This document shows, one piece after another, positions 8,096 to 15,509 of a stretch of DNA of 64,000 bases. Position 1 is the stretch's first letter. Each line of letters starts with the position of its first letter. The notes under the pieces are model-generated. The model worked only from the letters and a program-made list of their open reading frames with translations, had not been told where the DNA came from and did no database searches. The position numbers and the translations under genes were made by a program. The stretch is from Fructobacillus evanidus (GTDB lineage Bacteria > Bacillota > Bacilli > Lactobacillales > Lactobacillaceae): positions 1 through 64,000 of the forward strand of contig NZ_CAUZLM010000004.1 of the NCBI RefSeq assembly GCF_963580165.1. Reading direction: 5' to 3'.

Positions 8096-9581
8096 CTACT
8101 TCATCTCCTTTGTCGGAGTCGAATTTTATATCATTCATTGGCTCTGACTGGTCTAGCTGTTCTTCTTTTTCGTTGGCTAGATTGTTCTCTTCGGTAGTAG
8201 CATCTGTGAAGTGTGTCTGGTCATACATTGTCTTTCGTGACAACGGAATACCAGCATTTGTAAGCATTTGAACCTCTTCGCTTACTGCATAAGGCAAGTT
8301 AGGTGTAAATGTGACATTGACTGGAACATAGTTAGACAAGCCACCCTTCAAGTTAGAAGTTAGTGTTCCTAACAATTCATACCGCCGACCAAGTGACCGC
8401 TTGAATGAGTTCATCGTCTGGGCAATTGCCTGTTCAAAGCCAAAAATCTTATATCTCATTGCGACACCACTCGCATTGCCACCAAATGATTCATCAGCCA
8501 GATTAGGCACATTGGACATCATGAAGATATCCTTGAACAGCCGTTGCTGATAATTCTCACTAGCCGTGGAATTAAATTCTGGATTAATGTATTTGGCATC
8601 AATACTGGTGCTGTTACCTTCTCGGTCAGTTCCTGACTGCAATGCCAACACACCATACTGCTTAATGTTGTTGATGAGTTGACTTACACCATCTTTTCCA
8701 TTTGGTGCTTGGAAGTCACCGCTGATGACCAGCAACGAATTAACCACATCAGTCATATAGTTTGATGTGTCAGAATTAACAGCATCATAGGCATCAATCA
8801 GACTGATTACGTCCTCATACCAACCTGTGCGGTAACGATTGCTTGAATACTCAATAATTGGCACTTGATTGTAGAAGTGAGGCGTGCTGTCTGTTTCCTT
8901 CAACGAACCAACAGCCTGTGTAATGTTAGCGAACGTGATAATCTCATTATCTGTGTACAAGCTAACACTGTACTGTGTCTGGTTATTATCAAGCGTATCG
9001 ATTTCAACCAGTCGAACGGCAGCTAATGGATTTCGTTCAATCGTGTTGTCATAGATAACAAAAGTTTCGAATACATTAGATAACTTAACGTTGTTGTTCG
9101 AGTTTTCATCACGATATTGCAATTCATATGCTCGTCCATACTTGGCTACGTCATACATCAGCTCATTATCAAGTGTCGCTACATCGTTATACTCATTGAA
9201 TGTATCAATTAATTTCTGTTCGCTGTCATCGCCAACGGTGTACTTAACAGGAACTGACGTTGTATAACCAGCAACGAACTGGGCAATAATTTTGCCAAAG
9301 TTGTGTGCTCTACGATAATCAGCCTTGTTCTCTTCCTGGCGCTTAGGTCGGCTATAAATTGTTGAATTAAGTCCTTTTGAGTACTCATCTAGTACTTGCA
9401 ACCGTGGAACTTGGTAATCTAAAAAATGCTTGATAATCTTACCAAGCATTAGATAGTTATTATTAGTTAGGTCATCTAACGAACTGACCAGATAATTGAT
9501 ATTGCTTGCCGTATCGAACGGGAATGATTCACCGTTCATAATCGACTTAATATCTCTTTCGAAATTGTTAACTACTGCCAT
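8076..9581 (-). CDS. Phage portal protein (SPP1 gp6-like)
   Basis: 501 residues, the normal size for an SPP1-type portal. Recognisable stretches include RRAHNFGKIIAQFVAGYTTS near residue 90, the VPIIEYSSNRYRTGWYEDV clip/stem entry and GVAMRYKIFGFEQ in the long helix. The dodecamer forms the DNA channel at one capsid vertex. The acidic C-terminus overlaps the minor capsid gene. Start and stop join terL by one base. Confidence 0.92.
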   Translation of the reverse strand: MAVVNNFERDIKSIMNGESFPFDTASNINYLVSSLDDLTNNNYLMLGKIIKHFLDYQVPRLQVLDEYSKGLNSTIYSRPKRQEENKADYRRAHNFGKIIAQFVAGYTTSVPVKYTVGDDSEQKLIDTFNEYNDVATLDNELMYDVAKYGRAYELQYRDENSNNNVKLSNVFETFVIYDNTIERNPLAAVRLVEIDTLDNNQTQYSVSLYTDNEIITFANITQAVGSLKETDSTPHFYNQVPIIEYSSNRYRTGWYEDVISLIDAYDAVNSDTSNYMTDVVNSLLVISGDFQAPNGKDGVSQLINNIKQYGVLALQSGTDREGNSTSIDAKYINPEFNSTASENYQQRLFKDIFMMSNVPNLADESFGGNASGVAMRYKIFGFEQAIAQTMNSFKRSLGRRYELLGTLTSNLKGGLSNYVPVNVTFTPNLPYAVSEEVQMLTNAGIPLSRKTMYDQTHFTDATTEENNLANEKEEQLDQSEPMNDIKFDSDKGDEVDGGQEE

Positions 9582-10816
9582 TACATATATCCTTTCAGCT
9601 TGGCCAAATCAGTAATATCCATTGTGTTCTGTTCCATGGCTAGCTTGTCGTTGTAAATCACATAGCGGATAGCATCCATTAAGTGGTCATTTTCTTTCAC
9701 CACATCACCGTTCTTACCCCAAACATAGCGGTATATTTCGCTCCTGAACGTTGGGCAGTCGTCATAGACAACGTTGAACTGATTGTTGTGAATCTTATCA
9801 GCCACCACTTCGATACCGTTAGCAACATTCTTGTTTGCCTTAACAGCCCTGATGCCATTCTGCTTCAGGTCATAGATATGTTCTGGGTTGGCAGTATCGC
9901 AATAGAAGATAATATCTCCATAGCGTTCTTGGACATCTTTAGCAACGTTGATCCAATGGTCAATCGATTTCTTACTATCAACATGCTCTTCCATCAGCGT
10001 GTATTTGCCGTCTTTGAATCCAATAACAGCAAACGCTGTTGGGTGATTGAACCCCCAATCGACGCCAACCATAAATCGTTCATAGCTTTGTTCAAACGCC
10101 TTATCACGAGTAACAATCATGGTGTCTTTGTTAAATTCAGGATAAACAGCGCCTTCTCCGCTGACCCACAAGCCCTTGATATAACGGTCATAGAACATGC
10201 CAGGTGGAACAGTCGCTTTGTAATTATTCTTGTATCCTTCATCTAGCATCTCATTGTCATCAAATTCAAAGTGATATGCCTGAATACCATCGTGTCCAGA
10301 TTTCTCAATGTAGTCTTTCAACAACCAATGTTCTGGATTGTCAGGGTTTGTGTCGCAGATAACAACAGCACCTTTACCAGAACAACGGGAACGAATTTCA
10401 TCAAAGACAACCTTATTGCAAAGGCTTGCTTCGTTAATGTAAGCACCAAATGCTGTCATACCACGAATGCGACCAATACCTGAAATTGAACCAGTAGATG
10501 TTTGTACGATACGAACACCCATCAATTCAAACTCGTTATACTTGTTCATTTGAATCTTGATACCCATGTTCTGCAATTCAGCAATGATGTTGCGCTGGAT
10601 GTTAGCCATGGTATAACCAGCTAGAATGTACTGCGGGTGCGTTACGCCTACTTCATCAGCGTTCTTCTTGGCATTGGCGACTAGCATGATAAACAGAAGA
10701 TTATCTAAGAATGTCTTGCCACTTCTCTTAGCGCCGTACAAAATTAGCAACTTTAATTCGCCTAAAGTACGGTTCACATCAGCAATTACTTGGTGCTGTT
10801 TGGTTGTCAACTTCAT
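9581..10816 (-). CDS. terL: Terminase large subunit
   Basis: 411 residues, Terminase_3 type. Residues 28-35 (GAKRSGKT) form the Walker A loop; FGAYINEAS is the Walker B position, with Asn where many homologues have Asp. The RNase H-like nuclease part has acidic residues in GVDWGFNHPTAF, FYCDTANPEH and DHLMDAIRY. The enzyme cuts concatemeric DNA and drives packaging through the portal. It overlaps terS by four bases. Confidence 0.93.
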   Translation of the reverse strand: MKLTTKQHQVIADVNRTLGELKLLILYGAKRSGKTFLDNLLFIMLVANAKKNADEVGVTHPQYILAGYTMANIQRNIIAELQNMGIKIQMNKYNEFELMGVRIVQTSTGSISGIGRIRGMTAFGAYINEASLCNKVVFDEIRSRCSGKGAVVICDTNPDNPEHWLLKDYIEKSGHDGIQAYHFEFDDNEMLDEGYKNNYKATVPPGMFYDRYIKGLWVSGEGAVYPEFNKDTMIVTRDKAFEQSYERFMVGVDWGFNHPTAFAVIGFKDGKYTLMEEHVDSKKSIDHWINVAKDVQERYGDIIFYCDTANPEHIYDLKQNGIRAVKANKNVANGIEVVADKIHNNQFNVVYDDCPTFRSEIYRYVWGKNGDVVKENDHLMDAIRYVIYNDKLAMEQNTMDITDLAKLKGYM

Positions 10817-11649
10817 TCAACACCTCCTAGACTGTCTGCAATTCCTCGCAGCATGTCATCTTGATTGTCACCGCCTCCTTGCAACTCCTTAGCCTTTGCT
10901 TCCATCAAATCTGCTTCAGCTTTGTCTTTGCGTTGCTTATTTGTTTCGGCAGAAATCTTACCATCAGCTAATAGATACTCTAGCAACTTGTCACGAGCCT
11001 TATTGCGGTCATGTAGTTCAACAATAGGGCCATCTTTTCCGACTGTAACCTTCTTAATAGCCTTAGTATCGACCTTTGACTTATCTTTTAAGGCAACCCA
11101 AGACTTGTGTCCTATTAGCTCTTTTCCGGTCGCTTCATCAGTATATTGAAACTCATCAGAACCCCAATCGGCATACGTTCCAATATCAGCTTTGGCCTCT
11201 TTGGCCATATCGTCAACCAACGAAAAAACGTCTATGCCTAGCTCTGCTAATCGAGCCTGACGTAGACGTTTGATTTCGGTTTGAATGTTAGCATTTGTTA
11301 GCAATCTAGAAGCATTTACTTTTGCCGTATCGTAGTCAACATCATAGGCATTTATATATGCTTGTGTTTGATTGGCAAGTCTCACAACCTCACTAGCAAA
11401 GGCTTTTTGCTTGTCAGTAAGGTCGCTATCTTCCAACTCTTGAATAGCTGGATGTAGCTCTTTTTTGGTTGCAACCTTTTGCGACTTGGTTGCAACTTTT
11501 TTATCAGAGGTTGCAACCTTTTTTTCGTTAGACCAATATCGAGACTTCCATGACTTAACGGTACTTAGGCTAACATCATACTTGTCTGCTATTTCTTTGT
11601 ACTTCATACCTGCTAAGTAATCATGCTTAGCTTCATCACGTTTTGTCAT
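10813..11649 (-). CDS. terS: Terminase small subunit
   Basis: 278 residues. The N-terminus is a helix-turn-helix (YKEIADKYDVSLSTVKSWKSR, about 16-36), followed by a linker with three seven-residue KVAT repeats, then the Terminase_2 type domain (LTDKQKAFASEVVRLANQ onward) and a charged C-terminal tail. The small subunit recognises the packaging site and recruits TerL. The linker DNA carries three identical phased palindromes and may itself be the recognition site. Confidence 0.88.
   Translation of the reverse strand: MTKRDEAKHDYLAGMKYKEIADKYDVSLSTVKSWKSRYWSNEKKVATSDKKVATKSQKVATKKELHPAIQELEDSDLTDKQKAFASEVVRLANQTQAYINAYDVDYDTAKVNASRLLTNANIQTEIKRLRQARLAELGIDVFSLVDDMAKEAKADIGTYADWGSDEFQYTDEATGKELIGHKSWVALKDKSKVDTKAIKKVTVGKDGPIVELHDRNKARDKLLEYLLADGKISAETNKQRKDKAEADLMEAKAKELQGGGDNQDDMLRGIADSLGGVE
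11467..11518. repeat. Three phased GGTTGCAAC palindromes inside terS (candidate packaging site)
   Basis: GGTTGCAACC, GGTTGCAACT and GGTTGCAACC start at 11467, 11488 and 11509, exactly 21 bp apart (two helical turns). The full decamer is self-complementary. They encode the KVAT repeats of TerS. Pac-type phages such as SPP1 carry TerS-binding repeats within the terS gene, which makes a packaging-site role plausible. Confidence 0.5.
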
Positions 11650-11773
11650 GTCATTGCAACTCCTCCTTTCTTCTTAATTTTATGTACTAAAAAAGACAGC
11701 CTAAGCACCTTTTTTAATGCTTTTTAACGTTATTAAATGTTAAAATCTAATAAAAATATTAAGGATGTCCAGT

Positions 11774-12517
11774 ATGTTAATTACAGATGCGAAAATTGAG
11801 TTTTCTGACCAACCAGCAATTATCCAACATGTATCTATCCCTGAAAAATGCCCTCATTGTGGTAAAAATATGTCTCCGAGAATTTACTCAGGATTTTCTG
11901 AAGATAGCTATGACTATTGGGACAAAAACCACAATCATCATAACGGAACCAAACAAAAATTTTGTATAGTATTACAATGTGTTTTGTGTAACTCGTTCTA
12001 TCTAGGAAATTTCAAAGCAGATCAATTCGATTCATATGGCAAGATACTTAATTATGGTTACATAGAAGTATCTTACATACCGCCAATATCAAACGACATT
12101 CCTGAAAACGTTAGTGAAATTTCTGAAAGATTTAGTGGAATATATAACCAATCTCTAAAAGCGAAAGAATACGGCCTGACTGAAATATACGGAATGGGTT
12201 TGAGAAAATCTCTTGAATTTTTAGTAAAAGACTTTGCCATCTATCTATCCAAACTAAATAGTGATGATTCTGCCAAAATTGATTCAATCAAGGCTCAATC
12301 ACTTGGACAAGTAATATCAAGTAATTTTAGAGAATTTTCAAACTTTAGTAAGCTATTCCAGTCTGCCTCTTGGATTGGAAACGATGAAACTCACTATGTA
12401 AGAAAACATCCAGAAAAAGATGCTGAATTTTTGAACAGTCTAATTAAGGTATTAGCAAATAACGTCAGTAATACAGTAATTGAACAGGAAGCAATGAAAC
12501 TAGTGGATGATAACTAA
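11774..12517 (+). CDS. DUF4145-type zinc-ribbon protein, accessory prophage gene
   Basis: 247 residues from ATG 11774, eight bases after AAGG (an in-frame ATG at 11765 overlaps that site). A CPHCGKN pair and a later LQCVLCN pair near residues 28-75 look like a zinc ribbon. The C-terminal half is helical and resembles DUF4145, a domain found in restriction-related and abortive-infection-type proteins. It is the only plus-strand gene in the late half of the prophage, is AT-rich, and has its own promoter-like AT-rich leader and terminator: a typical moron. Its biochemical activity is unknown. Confidence 0.65.
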   Translation: MLITDAKIEFSDQPAIIQHVSIPEKCPHCGKNMSPRIYSGFSEDSYDYWDKNHNHHNGTKQKFCIVLQCVLCNSFYLGNFKADQFDSYGKILNYGYIEVSYIPPISNDIPENVSEISERFSGIYNQSLKAKEYGLTEIYGMGLRKSLEFLVKDFAIYLSKLNSDDSAKIDSIKAQSLGQVISSNFREFSNFSKLFQSASWIGNDETHYVRKHPEKDAEFLNSLIKVLANNVSNTVIEQEAMKLVDDN

Positions 12518-12538
12518 TCATCATCTAGTTTCTTTTTT
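12497..12538 (+). terminator. Terminator of the DUF4145 gene
   Basis: AAACTAG (12497-12503) pairs with CTAGTTT (12525-12531), with an inner ATGAT/ATCAT pairing, followed by CTTTTTT. It overlaps the last codons of the gene. Confidence 0.7.
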
Positions 12539-12600
12539 ATTTCTTCAATAGCTTCAATAATATAATTCTGGTTCTTTAATATTTCGTTTAAAGTTACCAT
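12514..12600 (-). CDS. Very small hypothetical protein
   Basis: A 28-residue frame, MVTLNEILKNQNYIIEAIEE then KKKLDDD, on the minus strand, eight bases after the next upstream small gene. It looks like a single amphipathic helix. It overlaps the 3' end and terminator of the convergent DUF4145 gene, so it may be only fortuitous. Confidence 0.3.
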   Translation of the reverse strand: MVTLNEILKNQNYIIEAIEEIKKKLDDD

Positions 12601-12607
12601 GATTAGC

Positions 12608-12799
12608 TCATTCTGCATCCATCCACCTCATATGTTTACCATAATTGATCGCACCATATCGAAATCCAGCCCGCATGTTAGCATGTCGATATTCACGCTT
12701 GTCAGGCTGTTCATCCGTTACAATAGCAAATTGTTTATTGACAGCAGTAGCCTGTTCTTTGTGCCGTCGTATTCTCGTATCTTTATCTTCATACACCAT
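12608..12799 (-). CDS. Small basic hypothetical phage protein
   Basis: 63 residues, rich in Arg, Lys and His (YEDKDTRIRRHKEQATAVN), without a recognised domain or membrane segment. The ATG shares bases with the stop of the upstream 49-residue gene (TAATG), and GGAG lies upstream, so the two are probably coupled. Function unknown. Confidence 0.5.
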   Translation of the reverse strand: MVYEDKDTRIRRHKEQATAVNKQFAIVTDEQPDKREYRHANMRAGFRYGAINYGKHMRWMDAE

Positions 12800-12948
12800 T
12801 AGAACGTTGCTCCAAACCAGGCAATCTTAATGCCTAAAGTAATAATACCGATTGCTCCAGTACATAAACCTACTGCTGTCATGTACAACGCACCTACACA
12901 CAACCACTCAAACGTTCGACCTACATGATTCATAATTTTATTTTTCAT
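12799..12948 (-). CDS. Small membrane protein
   Basis: 49 residues, start ATG 12948 six bases after GGAG. After a short basic N-terminus there are two hydrophobic segments (about 15-28 and 30-47: LCVGALYMTAVGL and GAIGIITLGIKIAWFG). It could be a holin-like or superinfection-exclusion peptide, but nothing identifies it. It lies downstream of the terminator that follows the HdeD-like gene. Confidence 0.55.
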   Translation of the reverse strand: MKNKIMNHVGRTFEWLCVGALYMTAVGLCTGAIGIITLGIKIAWFGATF

Positions 12949-12965
12949 AATTAACTCCAAAATAA

Positions 12966-12998
12966 AAACCACCGTTAGAATGAACTAACTAGTGGTTT
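12966..12998 (-). terminator. Terminator after the HdeD-like gene
   Basis: On the minus strand AAACCAC and GTGGTTT close a hairpin with an inner GTTAG/CTAAC stem, followed by TTTATTTT, 26 nt after the stop at 13024. Confidence 0.7.
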
Positions 12999-13023
12999 AT
13001 TATTTATTATTCAACTTTACTTA

Positions 13024-13554
13024 TTAACGAACGATAGCAACATGTACCAGTTTAACTATACCAACTACTAGTAGCATAATTCCGAAGAACTCCCACAAGA
13101 ACAGCCCACCAAATAATGGACTAAACACCAACGTTACTCCGGCAAGCAAACTGATTAAGGCAGAAATGAATGTCCATACTCGGTTACTTCCCCAGCGATT
13201 GATGATTGTCATTTGAATAATACCTTCAATAGCCCATGTCAAACCAGTTAATATTCCTACTACAACAAGAAGTGATAAGGTCGCCGTTTCGATATCAAGG
13301 AAGATAAACAGACCAGCTACCATGTAAAGAATTGACATGATAATACCGATAATACGGTTCGACTTTCCTTGGTCAGTATCACGAAGAGAAACTAGTAACT
13401 TCGACACCCCAATTGCCAAAAAAGCAAATCCAATCATACCCGCTACAAAACTGGCACTCTTTTCAGGCCACACAGTAATAAAAGTGCCCATGATTGTAGA
13501 AATCAAGCCATCAATCCCAATTGTGCGTCGAACTCGTGATGTAAAAGCATCCAT
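13024..13554 (-). CDS. HdeD/DUF308 family membrane protein in prophage
   Basis: 176 residues with about six hydrophobic segments in the paired pattern of the HdeD (DUF308) family, for example LVVVGILTGLTWAIEGI and FGIMLLVVGIVKLVHVAI. In Escherichia coli HdeD contributes to acid resistance; in Gram-positive bacteria the role is less clear. It has a good AGGAG site. The gene is flanked by a terminator downstream and an AT-rich region upstream, so it looks like an independently expressed lysogeny gene that could benefit the host. Confidence 0.75.
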   Translation of the reverse strand: MDAFTSRVRRTIGIDGLISTIMGTFITVWPEKSASFVAGMIGFAFLAIGVSKLLVSLRDTDQGKSNRIIGIIMSILYMVAGLFIFLDIETATLSLLVVVGILTGLTWAIEGIIQMTIINRWGSNRVWTFISALISLLAGVTLVFSPLFGGLFLWEFFGIMLLVVGIVKLVHVAIVR

Positions 13555-13627
13555 TTCAAATATCTCCTAAACAATAATTTTTATTCACAATTATTATATA
13601 TCAAATAATAAATCATTGTTATTTAAT

Positions 13628-13664
13628 ATCAAAAATGACCATTGCATGATTTGCAACAGTCATT
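13628..13664 (-). terminator. Hairpin terminator of the prophage RNA locus
   Basis: On the minus strand AATGAC-TG-TTGCA pairs with TGCAA-TG-GTCATT, followed by TTTTTGATATT. It lies downstream of the tRNA-like element and is the natural 3' end for a minus-strand transcript. Confidence 0.65.
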
Positions 13665-13880
13665 ATGTACCGCAGACATCTTCCGCCAGGAGATGACTAC
13701 TACTCGCTACCAATTTCTTGGGTCTCGGCGAGCTATGGTTCTGGCTGGAGTCGAACCAACAACAGCGTCAGCATAATTGCTGATGTGCTCTACCAGTTGA
13801 GCTACAGAACCATCTGCCAACCATTCCAGGCTGACTATTTAAAGGAGCGTAGGTGTTTCCGCACCCCGCAGAAATTCTTT
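13634..13880 (-). ncRNA. Probable structured phage RNA containing a tRNA-like domain
   Basis: The only long gene-free stretch of the window (13571-13949) lies between the ArpU regulator and the accessory genes. Read on the minus strand it shows successive helices: GAAATT/AATTTC, GGTG/CACC, GCC/GGC, a tRNA-like module (13736-13811), CTCGC/GCGAG enclosing CCAA-GAAA-TTGG, CATCT/AGATG, then a terminator hairpin. No good reading frame fits. The 5' end is approximate, and I could not identify a clear promoter. It does not match an RNA family I can name; GOLLD RNAs are phage RNAs near tRNAs but are much longer. Confidence 0.5.
13736..13811 (-). tRNA. tRNA-like element with aberrant anticodon arm
   Basis: Acceptor GGTTCTG/CAGAACC is perfect (7 bp) with A73; the D arm GCTC/GAGC with a GG-containing loop and the T arm GTTGG/CCAGC with loop TTCGACT are standard. 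Between D and T arms there are 26 nt instead of about 23. The only good central stem, TCAGC/GCTGA, closes a six-base loop AATTAT without the normal T33-anticodon layout. The anticodon cannot be assigned. It may be a degenerate phage tRNA or a tRNA mimic within a larger RNA. Confidence 0.6.
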
Positions 13881-13949
13881 TACAAAATTTCTATACTACA
13901 AATATACCACCTTTTTTTAGGTCAAAAGTCGCATGATAGTCGCATGTTT

Positions 13950-14375
13950 TCAGAGGGTCAAGTTTTCCACAGGCCTTGACCAATGAGACTTGTAATACTT
14001 CTCTTTAGCATGTTGTACATCACGAATGCACTGGCTCTTCGACTTATAGACCATCTCGGCAATCTTAGGCCACACATAATTCTTTTGTTCGTCGTAATGA
14101 TAATCCAACATCGTGACGAGCTGTTGGTCAATTGTTTGCATAAATTGCTTAACCGATTCATAGCGAATGGTAAGCTGAATCATTTCCGGATCAGACTCTT
14201 CCCTAATAATCTGATTATCAAGGGCCCGATTGATTTCATTTTGCTTTTTACCGCCACCAACATTTTCATCACGAACAGGGTTGTCAAATCGCAATTCAAA
14301 TCGTCGCCAAGAAATCTGTTTCTTGATTGTTCCCGAGAAGTAATCAGTAAATAGCTGATCAACTGTGTATTTCAA
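13950..14375 (-). CDS. ArpU-type late transcription regulator
   Basis: 141 residues with the C-terminal pattern of ArpU/RinA-type sigma-like regulators: a helical segment around LVTMLDYHYDEQKNYVWPKI, then AEMVYKSKSQCIRDVQHAKE as the HTH. Such proteins turn on late genes in Gram-positive phages. It is the last gene of the middle operon, directly upstream of the RNA locus and the late module, the expected position. Confidence 0.7.
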   Translation of the reverse strand: MKYTVDQLFTDYFSGTIKKQISWRRFELRFDNPVRDENVGGGKKQNEINRALDNQIIREESDPEMIQLTIRYESVKQFMQTIDQQLVTMLDYHYDEQKNYVWPKIAEMVYKSKSQCIRDVQHAKEKYYKSHWSRPVENLTL

Positions 14376-14377
14376 AT

Positions 14378-14695
14378 TTATTCCCCCCTAGAAACTAAAT
14401 CACCGTATAACAATACATCGAATGAATACAAATCATCACTGAGTTCTTCAATCATTATCAATTGCCCTTTTGCATAACTGTCGCTTGCCTTGTCATCATA
14501 GATAATCCAAATTTCAAATACATTTTTTTCAAACAGTGTATTTTTAAACTTATTTAAAATATATTTATTATTCGGAACAACTGTAAAACTTAATACCTTA
14601 CCATAAGAATCGATTCTTATTTTTTTTACACAGTCAGTTAGCAATTCAGCATCATTAGCCTCTTCGCCTTCTTTTCTAAAATATATTTTTTTCAT
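14378..14695 (-). CDS. Hypothetical phage protein
   Basis: 105 residues (MKKIYFRKEGEEANDAELL at the start), acidic, with an alternating beta pattern in the middle (VLSFTVVPNNKYIL) and IIYDDKASDSYAKG later. No domain recognised. The start overlaps the stop of the rusA-like gene by four bases, and it ends two bases before the ArpU gene, so it belongs to the same operon. Confidence 0.6.
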   Translation of the reverse strand: MKKIYFRKEGEEANDAELLTDCVKKIRIDSYGKVLSFTVVPNNKYILNKFKNTLFEKNVFEIWIIYDDKASDSYAKGQLIMIEELSDDLYSFDVLLYGDLVSRGE

Positions 14696-15075
14696 CTTTT
14701 CACCCTAATCTCTACCCTTGGGTTGTTCTTATCAATCTCAAATGACTCATGAAATCCCGTCACATAATTCAGACTGTCATTGGGCAAGAATGTTTTTCCT
14801 CGCACGTTCGCCTTCTGCATGCCGTCTAGAATGAATTTCTTCATAAACGCCCAGTTGTCTGAATCAGTGCGCTTATCAGGTACATACCACCGCAATTCCA
14901 ACATACATGGCCACTCGAATCGAACACCGTCTACCATGGCCTGCTGGACGACTAACTGGCAGTAATTGGTTGCCTGCTTCTTCATCTTTGAGCCAATGTA
15001 ACGATTCTGTCTCTCAGCCCGAATGTATTTATTGAGCGTATATGATTTAAGAACGTTTAGATTGAACTCAATCAT
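14692..15075 (-). CDS. rusA: RusA-like Holliday junction resolvase
   Basis: 127 residues from ATG 15075, which overlaps the stop of the preceding small gene. The motif KRTDSDNWAFMKKFILDGMQ carries the conserved acidic residues of RusA endonucleases, and the C-terminus ends with the beta strand NPRVEIRVKR. RusA cleaves four-way junctions during phage recombination or before packaging. A longer frame (from 15096) is possible but lacks a ribosome site. Confidence 0.8.
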   Translation of the reverse strand: MIEFNLNVLKSYTLNKYIRAERQNRYIGSKMKKQATNYCQLVVQQAMVDGVRFEWPCMLELRWYVPDKRTDSDNWAFMKKFILDGMQKANVRGKTFLPNDSLNYVTGFHESFEIDKNNPRVEIRVKR

Positions 15076-15205
15076 GGCCATTAAATTTAAAATCACGAAG
15101 ATACTTAAACATCAAATAGATAAACGCCCATACTACGCTTCCTGCTAATACCGTTAGTACTGCTGCAAATAGCACCAACAAATAAATTCCAATCGTACTA
15201 ATCAT
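15068..15205 (-). CDS. Small membrane protein
   Basis: 45 residues: a single long hydrophobic helix (IGIYLLVLFAAVLTVLAG, then VVWAFIYLMF) followed by a basic tail KYLRDFKFNGHD. The start overlaps the end of the DUF3850 gene and the stop overlaps the start of the rusA-like gene. Function unknown; coupling to both neighbours argues it is real. Confidence 0.55.
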   Translation of the reverse strand: MISTIGIYLLVLFAAVLTVLAGSVVWAFIYLMFKYLRDFKFNGHD

Positions 15206-15509
15206 CTACATCACCCGTTTCATATCTACTGATTCCTAATACGACATAGCCATCTTTTTGTTCGTAATCAGTCATAAAGATGATTTCCCTTAAAATCGTT
15301 TCTGCTCGATGAATCGAACTAGTTTCAATCGTTGACCGTGACGAATAAGCTTTCCTTTTATAACTTTTGTTTTCTCTGTCATATCTTGAGAGAGCCAACA
15401 AATCTCCAACTTGATAGTCTCGGTCATTCTTACGAATTTCAAATGTTTTCACGCCGGTATCAACTAAATCGAAATATTTTTCGTCTAATTTAAGTTCATG
15501 TACTTTCAT
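15198..15509 (-). CDS. DUF3850 (ASCH/PUA-like) protein
   Basis: 103 residues. MKVHELKLDEKYFDLVDTG, KTFEIRKNDRDYQVGD and a final GYVVLGI strand match the DUF3850 subgroup of the ASCH/PUA-like fold, thought to bind RNA or modified nucleotides. The start chosen is the second of two adjacent ATGs, six bases after GGAG and overlapping the pnuC stop. Common in phages of Firmicutes, with no demonstrated role. Confidence 0.75.
   Translation of the reverse strand: MKVHELKLDEKYFDLVDTGVKTFEIRKNDRDYQVGDLLALSRYDRENKSYKRKAYSSRSTIETSSIHRAETILREIIFMTDYEQKDGYVVLGISRYETGDVDD

Noticed and set aside
9683..10246. 187-codon plus-strand frame opposite terL
   Set aside because: A shadow of the terminase gene; composition and codon use do not fit a real protein.
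13634..13880. GOLLD RNA
   Set aside because: GOLLD is a phage RNA found near tRNAs, but it is several times longer; I cannot match its conserved parts here.
13665..13979. 104-codon plus-strand frame over the RNA locus
   Set aside because: It runs antisense through the tRNA-like element and has no ribosome site or recognisable protein features.
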